Shown here: positions 1 to 5,357 of the stretch, piece after piece
Numbering within the stretch: position 1 is the first letter of the stretch
Layout of the letters: each line of letters starts with the position of its first letter
Origin: Pseudomonadota bacterium
GTDB lineage: Bacteria; Pseudomonadota; Alphaproteobacteria; Rhodospirillales; UBA2165
Reading direction: 5' to 3'
DNA: 6,702 nt
Assembly: GCA_027592155.1 (NCBI GenBank)
Contig: JAQCKY010000121.1
Coordinates: forward strand, 1-6,702
Translations under genes and position numbers: made by a program
The notes under the pieces: generated by a model
Databases searched by the model: none
What the model was told of the DNA's origin: nothing
Seen by the model: the letters and a program-made list of their open reading frames with translations, nothing else

Positions 1-135
1 CCCGGGTGACCGGGCCGCCGCAGCTCTTCCTGGCGTTTCCTCAAAGGAGGATCATCCATGGCACCGGCAAGCGGTCCACCATGTTTGACTGCCATCAACG
101 TATCGCCCAACAGCCTCGTTCGGAAATCGCATTAG

Positions 136-240
136 GATATATCGGTCATACGTATTCCAAATCATGGAGACGCCATCACCGCGCGGGGCACTGTTGATGC
201 TCTACTCACTGTGTTAAAAGAGGCTTGGGAACTGGGCTAA
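136..240 (+). pseudogene. Possible C-terminal gene remnant, unidentified
   Basis: Frame 1 reads 34 codons to TAA at 238-240. The product ends with a plausible amphipathic helix (RGTVDALLTVLKEAWELG) such as closes many enzymes. There is no start codon, and the same frame is closed by TAG at 133-135 immediately upstream, so if this was a gene it is truncated or frameshifted. Codon use is more AT-rich at third positions than in the genes downstream. I could not assign a family. The alternative, which I consider about as likely or more so, is a chance open frame. Confidence 0.15.
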
Positions 241-304
241 TTCTTGTGATGCGGTGCTAACCGGAGGTGATTTTACCGGCTTTGCCCCGATAGACCGGTC
301 GCCC

Positions 305-328
305 GGCAGGACAGGCGTGCCTGCCTGT
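305..328. repeat. Nested, mutually exclusive inverted repeats before the LysR gene
   Basis: GGCAGG (305-310) can pair with CCTGCC (320-325), or ACAGGC (311-316) can pair with GCCTGT (323-328); the two pairings share bases and exclude each other. The structure ends 25 bases before the GTG start of the regulator. It could be an operator half-site pair, a leader RNA hairpin, or simply GC-rich chance pairing. Only the pairing itself is seen. Confidence 0.3.
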
Positions 329-353
329 AGTCACGCCTTGGCATGAACATCCC

Positions 354-1298
354 GTGAATCTAAAGGCCATCGACATCAAGATTTTGGTCGTCTTCGACGC
401 GATCATGCGTGAACGCAGCGTCACACGGGCTGCCCAATACGTCGGCATGTCCCAGCCCGCGGTCAGTGGCGCCTTGAACCGCCTGCGCCACATGCTGGAC
501 GATGATCTTTTCGTCCGCGTCGCCGGTGGTGTCCGGCCGACGCCAAGGGCACAGGAACTGGCCCTGCCAATCCACGACATCCTAATGCAGCTGCAGTCCG
601 CTTTTGATCCGGTCGAATTTAATCCGGAGACGGCGACGCGGACATTCCGCATCGCCACCTCCGATCACTGCGCCATCCTGATATTGCCGGAATTGCAGGC
701 ACGATTACGGGCGTTATCCCCCGGCACTCAGCTTCGCGTCAGTCCGAAGCGGGATCATCTGGTGGTATCCCAGCTCGATGCCGGCGAGATCGATTTCGCC
801 ATTGGCATCATTGATGACCTGCCGGCGCGGGTACGCCATATCACGCTTTTCCACGACACCTATGTCTGCGTCATGCGGCCAACCCATCCGCTCGCCGGCA
901 AGACCTTGTCAGAGGAAAGCTTTCTCGGCGCTGAACATGTGGCCATGACCCATGTCGGCGAGGCATCCCAGCTGTTTGACGGCCATCTGGGAAAGCGGCG
1001 TATGGAACGCAATATCACCATGACCATCAATCAGTCCCTTTTGGGCCCTCTGATTCTTTGGCGATCGGATTTGATTATGACGACGTTCGCGCATGTGGTC
1101 TCCCGTGTTGCCGCCTTTGCAGGCCTGCACGTCGTGCCGGTGCCCATCGATATGGGCGCATCTGAGATTTGCCTGGCTTGGCCCAACAGCCTCGGTAAGC
1201 ACCCGGCGCACGTTTGGATGCAACAGCAGATCATCGATGTCTGTGCCGAATTCGCGCCGGCATCCCTAGGGGACGGCCTGAAGCGTATGATCATCTGA
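354..1298 (+). CDS. LysR-family transcriptional regulator
   Basis: A 314-residue protein of normal LysR length. Residues ~5-65 form the N-terminal winged helix-turn-helix: a hydrophobic first helix (IDIKILVVFDAIM), the helix-turn-helix core RSVTRAAQYVGMSQPAVSGA, then the family-typical LDDDLFVR and the TPRA segment leading into the linker helix. Residues ~90-300 fit the periplasmic-binding-protein-like effector domain. LysR proteins usually act as tetramers that respond to a small pathway metabolite. The start is GTG at 354, because the protein then begins MNLKAID, a common LysR opening; the only nearby ATG (343) is out of frame. No clear Shine-Dalgarno precedes it, so translation may be weak. 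The gene points the same way as the lyase gene 244 bases downstream, rather than being divergent as is common for LysR regulators. It probably controls this cluster, but the effector is unknown. Confidence 0.93.
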   Translation: MNLKAIDIKILVVFDAIMRERSVTRAAQYVGMSQPAVSGALNRLRHMLDDDLFVRVAGGVRPTPRAQELALPIHDILMQLQSAFDPVEFNPETATRTFRIATSDHCAILILPELQARLRALSPGTQLRVSPKRDHLVVSQLDAGEIDFAIGIIDDLPARVRHITLFHDTYVCVMRPTHPLAGKTLSEESFLGAEHVAMTHVGEASQLFDGHLGKRRMERNITMTINQSLLGPLILWRSDLIMTTFAHVVSRVAAFAGLHVVPVPIDMGASEICLAWPNSLGKHPAHVWMQQQIIDVCAEFAPASLGDGLKRMII

Positions 1299-1330
1299 AT
1301 TTCTGATATTGGATATATCGGTATAGAATT

Positions 1331-1500
1331 TTAGCAATAAGACAATCGGATGTAGCGTTCGTGCCCAAGCAAAAGTGACGGTCGATAAAATTCAGGCCGC
1401 ATACGGGGGAAGAATTGAGGAATGCCGAGGTCCACGTAAGGCGCGTTGCCTGGATCGTTGACGCCGGCAATCCCGCCCGCCACCGTCTGCCGTTGCATGG
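1331..1500 (-). pseudogene. Protein-like antisense stretch, unidentified
   Basis: On the minus strand this spacer reads as an open frame ending at a TAA whose last base is 1331. The final ~55 residues look like real protein, with segments such as GVNDPGNAPYVDLGIPQFF and PEFYRPSLLLGHERYI and good C/G use at third codon positions in the first half. Upstream, over the lyase 5' end, the same frame becomes Arg/Ser/Thr-rich and unconvincing. This fits a C-terminal remnant of an older gene pointing toward the regulator, overrun by the lyase gene. I do not recognise the family, and chance is a real alternative. Confidence 0.2.
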
Positions 1501-1529
1501 ATGGTTCAAGACCGCCCGTCGTGGGAGAT

Positions 1530-1533
1530 GGAG
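1530..1533 (+). promoter_or_regulatory. Ribosome-binding site that favours the lyase start at 1543
   Basis: GGAG lies nine bases before the ATG at 1543. The in-frame ATG at 1501 has no purine-rich element before it, and the ATG at 1528 has GGGAG (1523-1527) directly abutting it, which is too close. Position 1543 is therefore the best-supported start. Confidence 0.55.
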
Positions 1534-1542
1534 TATCACGAG

Positions 1543-2490
1543 ATGAACGAAGCCGGTCCGTCCGCACTGACGGCGATTGCCGCACCCGGGGAGCATGAGC
1601 CCTGGGTCATCCGTTCAATGCTGTTCATGCCGGTCAACGAAGAACGCTTCGTTGCCAAAGCGCATACGCGCGGCGCCGATGCCATCATCCTTGATCTCGA
1701 AGACAGCGTCGCGCTGAGCGAGAAGCCCGATGCCCGCAAGATGGTGCCCGAGGCCGCGGCGCGCATCGCGGGTGCCGGTGTCGATGTGGTCGTGCGCATC
1801 AATTCCCCGATCCGCCTTGGCATACCTGACCTGGAAGCCGTGATCTGTAAGGACATCATGGCGATCTGGCTGCCCAAGACGGAATCACCGGAACATGTCC
1901 GCATGATCGCCGAGACCATCGGCGAATTGGAGGCCGAGCGCGGCATCCCTGTCGGCACAATCTGGATGGGCGCCCGCGTCGAGACCGCCAAGGGTTTCAT
2001 GCGGATTCACGAGATCGCCTGCGCCGACCGCCGGGTCCGCACGCTCGGCCTGGGCGGCGAGGACTTCAGCTTATCGATCGGTGTCGAGCCGGCCATCGAC
2101 ACGCTGATATACCCCAAGCAACATGCCATCATCGCCGCCCATGCCGCCGGAGTCGCACCCGTTGGCCTGATGACGTCGAGCGCAAATTTTTCCGACCTCG
2201 ACGACCTGCGCCATATCGTCAACGAGTCGCGTCGCTTCGGTTTCGAAGGTGCAACCTGCATCCATCCCACGGCTGTTCCGATCCTCAACGAAGGATTCCG
2301 GCCCCGTGCGGAAGACGTGGCGCACGCCCAGAGGATCTCGGATGCGTTCGAAGAAGCGATCAAACAAGGCAAGGCATCCATCCAGGTAGACGGCCGCATG
2401 GTCGATTACCCGGTTGCCTATCGCGCCCATGGGGTGCTGAAACGCGACGCGCTGATACGTGCCAAGGAGGCAAGAACTGCAAAGGCATAG
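1543..2490 (+). CDS. CitE-like CoA-ester lyase (HpcH/HpaI aldolase / citrate lyase beta family)
   Basis: A 315-residue TIM-barrel lyase from the ATG at 1543; the frame is open from 1501, giving 329 residues. Family landmarks appear in order: RSMLFMPVN (24-32) at the first strand, ILDLEDSV (49-56), VVVRINS (82-88, with the conserved Arg85), LPKTES (110-115), ARVETAKGF (144-152) and LGLGGEDFS (168-176), then CIHP before the C-terminal helices. In the family, Glu147 and Asp174 would hold the Mg2+ ion, and Arg85 would contact the CoA-ester substrate. Such enzymes cleave or form 3-hydroxyacyl-CoA esters, as in malyl-CoA, citramalyl-CoA or beta-methylmalyl-CoA lyase, giving an acyl-CoA and a 2-oxoacid. 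The length matches stand-alone CoA-ester lyases, and no citrate lyase alpha or gamma subunit gene is present, so it is probably not part of citrate lyase. About 23 residues precede the first strand, a somewhat long N-terminus. The exact substrate is not determined. Confidence 0.9.
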   Translation: MNEAGPSALTAIAAPGEHEPWVIRSMLFMPVNEERFVAKAHTRGADAIILDLEDSVALSEKPDARKMVPEAAARIAGAGVDVVVRINSPIRLGIPDLEAVICKDIMAIWLPKTESPEHVRMIAETIGELEAERGIPVGTIWMGARVETAKGFMRIHEIACADRRVRTLGLGGEDFSLSIGVEPAIDTLIYPKQHAIIAAHAAGVAPVGLMTSSANFSDLDDLRHIVNESRRFGFEGATCIHPTAVPILNEGFRPRAEDVAHAQRISDAFEEAIKQGKASIQVDGRMVDYPVAYRAHGVLKRDALIRAKEARTAKA

Positions 2491-2613
2491 CCAACAAAGA
2501 ACGCACGCACGCAAATGATGCGTTTGAAATAGAAGTCGATGTGATCCGGGGCTGGCCCACAACAAAAGTTGCTGGCCGTCCAAGGAACAAAATGCACAAA
2601 CGGAGAGGTAAAC
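2491..2613. other. Spacer before the binding-protein gene, with small repeats
   Basis: The 123-base gap contains an inverted repeat AACGCA/TGCGTT (2500-2505, 2519-2524) that overlaps an ACGC tandem run, and a direct repeat GCTGGCC at 2551-2557 and 2571-2577 whose copies start exactly 20 bases apart. There is no T-tract, so no intrinsic terminator is evident and read-through from the lyase gene is possible. I cannot place a promoter. Confidence 0.35.
2602..2608 (+). promoter_or_regulatory. Ribosome-binding site that fixes the binding-protein start
   Basis: GGAGAGG ends five bases before the ATG at 2614. The longer in-frame reading from a TTG at 2569 would put an extra 15 residues in front of the signal peptide and has no such site, so 2614 is the start. 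Confidence 0.8.
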
Positions 2614-4152
2614 ATGTCAATAGACCTGAAACATCATTTAAGCATCGTAGCGATGTCCGCCGTCGCGAGTCTGATGCTCGCCACCGCGCCCTCGCTCGCT
2701 CAGTCCAAAAAGAACATTACGATCGTCGTTGGCGAGGAACCCGACGATCTTGATCCGTGTTCGGCATCGTCATCGTTCACTGGGCGCATCGTCCACCAGA
2801 ACGTCGTCGAGGCTTTGGGCGAACTGCGCCCCGACGGCGAGATCGTGCCGCTGCTGGCTGAAAGCTGGGAACAAACCGGCGAACTGACCTGGCGCTACAA
2901 GATCCGCCAAGGGGTTGAGTTCCACGATGGTGAAAAGCTAAACGCCGACGTCGTCATCTGGGCGCTTAACCGTGTCTACGGCGCCGAGTTCATGTGCATG
3001 GTCAAGAACAAGTACTTCAAAAACGTCAAAGTCACGCCGAATAAGGTCGACGACTATACGATCGACTTCGTCACCGACAAGCCTTGGTCACTGATTCCGC
3101 TGTACATGAGCGGTCTGGGTATCCCCTCACCCAATACGCCAACGGACAAGCTGCAGCTCACATCCGTCGGCACGGGGCCGTATATCTTCGACCATTGGAC
3201 TCAGCAGCAAGAAATTGTCATCAGGAAAAATCCCAGCTACTGGGATAAGTCGAAAAAATTTCCAGTTGAATCCGTCAAGTATATCATCCGTGCGGAATCG
3301 CCGGTCCGGGCCGCCATGGTCGAAGTCGGCGAGGCAGATCTAGCGCCAAACATCGCCGTCAACGATGCGATCAACCCAAAGACGGACATTCCTTATCTCA
3401 ATGCGGAGACGACGTGGCTGCGCATCGACATGACCCAACCGCCCCTGAATGACAAACGGGTAAGGCTGGCGCTTAACTACGCCCTCGACCGCGAAGCGAT
3501 GACGAAAGCATTCTTCGCCCGCGGTTCCGTCCCGGCAACGCAGGCCTGGGGACCCAGCGTCAAAGGCCACAACTTCGAAATCGACAAGCGCCCCTATGCC
3601 TACGACCCCGCAAAGGCTAAGAAGCTTCTGGCGGAAGCCAAGGCGGACGGTGTGCCTGTCGATATGGAGATTGAACTTCAGGGCCGTTCGAACGTTTACG
3701 CCAATGCCCAGGAAATCATGGAGGCGACGTTCCAGTACTTAAAGGACGCCGGCTTCAACGTGAAGCTCAAGATGTACGAGCTCGGACAGTGGCGGAAGTT
3801 GCACAACAAGCCCTACCCCGAAGGGCGTACAGCTTCACTCCTGCAGGCGATGCATGATAACGCCACTGGCGATGCCGGCTTCTCGGCGGTCTATAAACAC
3901 TCCTGCACGGCGAACTCAGGAACGCTTTGTAATGCGCACATGGATAAAGTTATCAATGACGCCATGAACGCCACGGGAGAGGCGCGGATCAAAGGCTTCC
4001 AGGAAGTCGCCCGCCTGTCGTTCGAGGAGTATATAGACAACGTCTATCTGGTCCACATGGTGGGATTCGCTCGCGTTTCGCCACGCATCAATTACACGCC
4101 GAACGTCCTAACGAACGGTCTGATGAAGCTCGAAGACTTCAGCTTCAACTAA
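2614..4152 (+). CDS. ABC transporter substrate-binding protein, family 5 (peptide/nickel/opine type)
   Basis: A 512-residue exported protein. Residues 1-29 form a Sec-type signal peptide: Lys6/His7/His8 start, hydrophobic core, and an APSLA|QS cleavage site after Ala29. There is no lipobox cysteine, so the mature protein should be soluble in the periplasm. The family-5 signature is clear at ~79-121: PLLAESWE, then WRYKIRQGVEFHDGE and DVVIWALNRV. Further on, GTGPYIF and the segment around NYALDREAMTKAFF are typical of the C-terminal lobe of DppA/OppA-like proteins. Length is normal. The mature protein has cysteines at 49, 128, 431 and 439, which may form periplasmic disulfides. Known ligands of this family include peptides, opines, nickel, glutathione and oligosaccharides; the sequence does not tell which. 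No permease or ATPase gene is in the window. A strong terminator follows directly, consistent with a separately abundant binding-protein transcript. Confidence 0.92.
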   Translation: MSIDLKHHLSIVAMSAVASLMLATAPSLAQSKKNITIVVGEEPDDLDPCSASSSFTGRIVHQNVVEALGELRPDGEIVPLLAESWEQTGELTWRYKIRQGVEFHDGEKLNADVVIWALNRVYGAEFMCMVKNKYFKNVKVTPNKVDDYTIDFVTDKPWSLIPLYMSGLGIPSPNTPTDKLQLTSVGTGPYIFDHWTQQQEIVIRKNPSYWDKSKKFPVESVKYIIRAESPVRAAMVEVGEADLAPNIAVNDAINPKTDIPYLNAETTWLRIDMTQPPLNDKRVRLALNYALDREAMTKAFFARGSVPATQAWGPSVKGHNFEIDKRPYAYDPAKAKKLLAEAKADGVPVDMEIELQGRSNVYANAQEIMEATFQYLKDAGFNVKLKMYELGQWRKLHNKPYPEGRTASLLQAMHDNATGDAGFSAVYKHSCTANSGTLCNAHMDKVINDAMNATGEARIKGFQEVARLSFEEYIDNVYLVHMVGFARVSPRINYTPNVLTNGLMKLEDFSFN

Positions 4153-4166
4153 GTCATGCGAACCTC

Positions 4167-4208
4167 GGGGGCGGCGGCACCATCCAGTCCGTCGTCCCCA
4201 ATTTTTTT
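4167..4208 (+). terminator. Intrinsic terminator after the binding-protein gene
   Basis: An 11-pair stem (4167-4177 with 4189-4199) is unbroken, with two G-T wobble pairs, and closes an 11-base loop. It is followed by one base of separation and seven consecutive T (4202-4208). It starts 15 bases after the stop codon. This is the only classical rho-independent terminator I see in the window. It separates the binding-protein transcript from the dehydrogenase gene 32 bases further on. Confidence 0.85.
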
Positions 4209-4228
4209 GTCAATTTTGCCCCCTAATC

Positions 4229-4232
4229 AGGA
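4229..4232 (+). promoter_or_regulatory. Ribosome-binding site for the dehydrogenase GTG start
   Basis: AGGA lies eight bases before the GTG at 4241. It is short but well placed, and the resulting N-terminus (MKPILLIIG) begins directly with the first beta strand of the fold, which supports this GTG as the start. Confidence 0.55.
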
Positions 4233-4240
4233 TTACCAAC

Positions 4241-5224
4241 GTGAAACCAATTCTCCTCATCATCGGAACGGTCCTGCCGGACGGCTATTTCGAGAAATAT
4301 TCGACGACGTTCACGGTTCATTACGCGCCGACGGAAGAAGACCGGGCGCGGATTATGACCCCTAAGTTTCTGGCCACAGTCAGGGGCGTGCTGACCACAG
4401 GCACCTTCGGGCTGCCGGCCGATCTGATCAAAGCCATGCCGTTGCTCGAAGTTGTCGCCTGCAAGGGCGCCGGCTTTGAAGGCGTCGATCTGGCCGCGGC
4501 CAATGCCCGTGGCATTCACGTCACCCACAGCCCCGGCGCCAACGCACCCTCCGTCGCCGAACATGCACTGGCCCTGACATTGGCCACGGTGCGTGAAATT
4601 CCCCAGACCGATGCCGGTGTTCGGCGCGGCGAATGGATGCAGTTTCGCCAATACCGGCCGCTGATCTCGCGGAAACGCCTTGGTATCATCGGTCTCGGTC
4701 ATATCGGTGCCGAGGTTGCCAAGCGGGCCGTGGCCGGTTTTTACATGACGGTCGGCTATCACGGCCGAAGCCCGAAAAAAGACGTGCCCTACCGTTATTT
4801 CGACACGGCCGCTGCCCTGGCCGCCGAGTCGGATATTCTCCTCCTGACATGCCCGGGCGGGCCGGAAACCCGTCACATCGTCAATGCCGAGGTGTTGGCG
4901 GCACTGGGACCGACCGGCTATGTGGTCAATGTCTCGCGCGGCTCGGTCATCGATACCGATGCGCTCATCGCCGCCGTCAAAAACGGCACCATCGCCGGCG
5001 CCGGCCTTGATGTCGTTGACGGCGAACCGGAGGTACCGCCCGGATTGCTCGACCTACCGACCGTCATCATGACGCCGCATCTCGGTGCCCGGTCACCGGA
5101 GGGCGCCAACTCGGCGCTCGATATGGCGATGGACAATCTGACAAGCCATTTCGACGGCAAGCCCGTTCCCAATCCGGTACCAGGGTCCGCTGCCGCGGGC
5201 CAAACCGTCAGTTCCGCCGCCTGA
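4241..5224 (+). CDS. NAD(P)-dependent D-2-hydroxyacid dehydrogenase (glyoxylate/hydroxypyruvate or hydroxyphenylpyruvate reductase type)
   Basis: A 327-residue cytoplasmic enzyme of normal family length. The catalytic domain comes first, with KGAGFEGVDLAAANARGI (75-92) and NAPSVAEHALAL (101-112). The Rossmann domain carries GLGHIG (151-156). The catalytic set is complete: Arg233 in NVSRGSVID, Glu262 in DGEPEVP and His280 in TPHLGAR. The end of the second Rossmann strand reads GYHGRSPKK (172-180): no acidic residue, but His174, Arg176 and Lys179/180, which suggests a preference for NADP(H). The segment CPGGPETRH (204-212) replaces the PLTPET common in phosphoglycerate dehydrogenases and recalls the hydroxyphenylpyruvate/hydroxypyruvate reductase branch. 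There is no ACT domain, so a SerA role is unlikely. The last ~15 residues (Ala/Ser/Pro/Gly) look disordered. It could reduce glyoxylate or another 2-oxoacid released by the lyase, or oxidise an imported hydroxyacid. Confidence 0.9.
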   Translation: MKPILLIIGTVLPDGYFEKYSTTFTVHYAPTEEDRARIMTPKFLATVRGVLTTGTFGLPADLIKAMPLLEVVACKGAGFEGVDLAAANARGIHVTHSPGANAPSVAEHALALTLATVREIPQTDAGVRRGEWMQFRQYRPLISRKRLGIIGLGHIGAEVAKRAVAGFYMTVGYHGRSPKKDVPYRYFDTAAALAAESDILLLTCPGGPETRHIVNAEVLAALGPTGYVVNVSRGSVIDTDALIAAVKNGTIAGAGLDVVDGEPEVPPGLLDLPTVIMTPHLGARSPEGANSALDMAMDNLTSHFDGKPVPNPVPGSAAAGQTVSSAA

Positions 5225-5357
5225 TAAACCACGCATCTTGGGAATTGGACAATTTGCCAACGTGACGGCAAACTCCTGGCGGGAGGCGTTCTTGTCGCAA
5301 CCCTTCCGTTACCCAGCGACAATTTCAGACACGATAAGACGGAGGCAATAATTCGCC
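5225..5357. promoter_or_regulatory. Leader region of the CoA-transferase gene with two inverted repeats
   Basis: The 133-base gap has two separate dyads: TTTGCC/GGCAAA (5253-5258, 5267-5272; 8-base spacer) and TTGTCGC/GCGACAA (5292-5298, 5316-5322; 17-base spacer). An 8-base direct repeat GACAATTT occurs at 5248-5255 and 5318-5325. The second dyad is followed by only three T, so it is a poor terminator. The pattern fits operator sites or a structured leader RNA. A 29-codon frame from the GTG at 5262 has no ribosome-binding site and is not called. Confidence 0.4.
5341..5345 (+). promoter_or_regulatory. Ribosome-binding site of the CoA-transferase gene
   Basis: GGAGG is an ideal core, but twelve bases separate it from the ATG at 5358, longer than usual. 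The next in-frame ATG (5373) would be 27 bases away, so 5358 remains the better start. Confidence 0.6.

Larger units (their letters stand above)
1..353. other. 5' flank without a supported gene
   Basis: No open frame here looks like a complete protein. A stop at 7-9 in frame 1 could be the end of a gene lying upstream, but only two codons precede it. A good ribosome-binding sequence (AAAGGAGG, 43-50) stands before an ATG at 58, yet that frame closes after 25 codons at 133-135. The same frame then runs open from 136 to a stop at 238-240 with a protein-like but start-less segment. The 63-codon frame from a GTG at 6 has an unnatural-looking composition rich in Arg, His and Gln. A second perfect Shine-Dalgarno-like run (GGAGGTGA, 262-269) has no usable start after it. 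The stretch probably contains the regulator's promoter and possibly debris of an older gene. Confidence 0.5.
1299..1542. promoter_or_regulatory. Spacer between regulator and lyase; probable promoter and operator region
   Basis: The first ~45 bases are clearly AT-rich, with a TATAGAAT run at 1322-1329 that resembles a -10 element, though no good -35 sits at the right distance. An 8-base palindrome GATATATC lies at 1312-1319. Two weak inverted repeats follow: AATTC/GAATT (1389-1393, 1412-1416) and TTGCC/GGCAA (1446-1450, 1466-1470). No terminator with a T-tract is seen after the regulator. The space is enough for a regulated promoter of the lyase gene, and a LysR site of the T-N11-A type would be expected here, but that pattern is too loose to place by eye. 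Confidence 0.35.

Noticed and set aside
58..135. 25-codon frame behind a strong AAAGGAGG site
   Set aside because: The Shine-Dalgarno is good, but the peptide (begins MAPASGPPC) is short and shows no signal, membrane or domain feature; it could be a leader peptide, but nothing supports that.
6..197. 63-codon open frame from a GTG at 6
   Set aside because: The product is rich in Arg, His and Gln with no recognisable fold, has no ribosome-binding site, and overlaps another frame that looks more protein-like.
1312..1319. GATATATC as the centre of a long operator dyad
   Set aside because: Base-by-base comparison shows that the flanks do not pair beyond the 8-base core.
1543..2490. Citrate lyase beta subunit (CitE of the citrate lyase complex)
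   Set aside because: No alpha, gamma or CitC/CitX/CitG genes are nearby, and the CoA-transferase/hydratase context fits a stand-alone CoA-ester lyase better.
2071..2583. 170-codon open frame on the minus strand across the lyase gene
   Set aside because: It is a shadow of the lyase frame in GC-rich DNA; the + strand product has full family motifs and the antisense product none.
4223..4876. 217-codon minus-strand open frame across the dehydrogenase gene
   Set aside because: It is antisense to an intact enzyme with all catalytic residues; its Gly/Arg/His-rich composition is typical of a GC-rich shadow frame.
5292..5325. Terminator before the CoA-transferase gene
   Set aside because: The stem has only seven pairs, the loop is 17 bases, and only three T follow, so termination is unlikely.
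5262..5351. 29-codon open frame from a GTG in the CoA-transferase leader
   Set aside because: No ribosome-binding site precedes it, the composition is unremarkable, and it overlaps the inverted repeats, which explain the region better.
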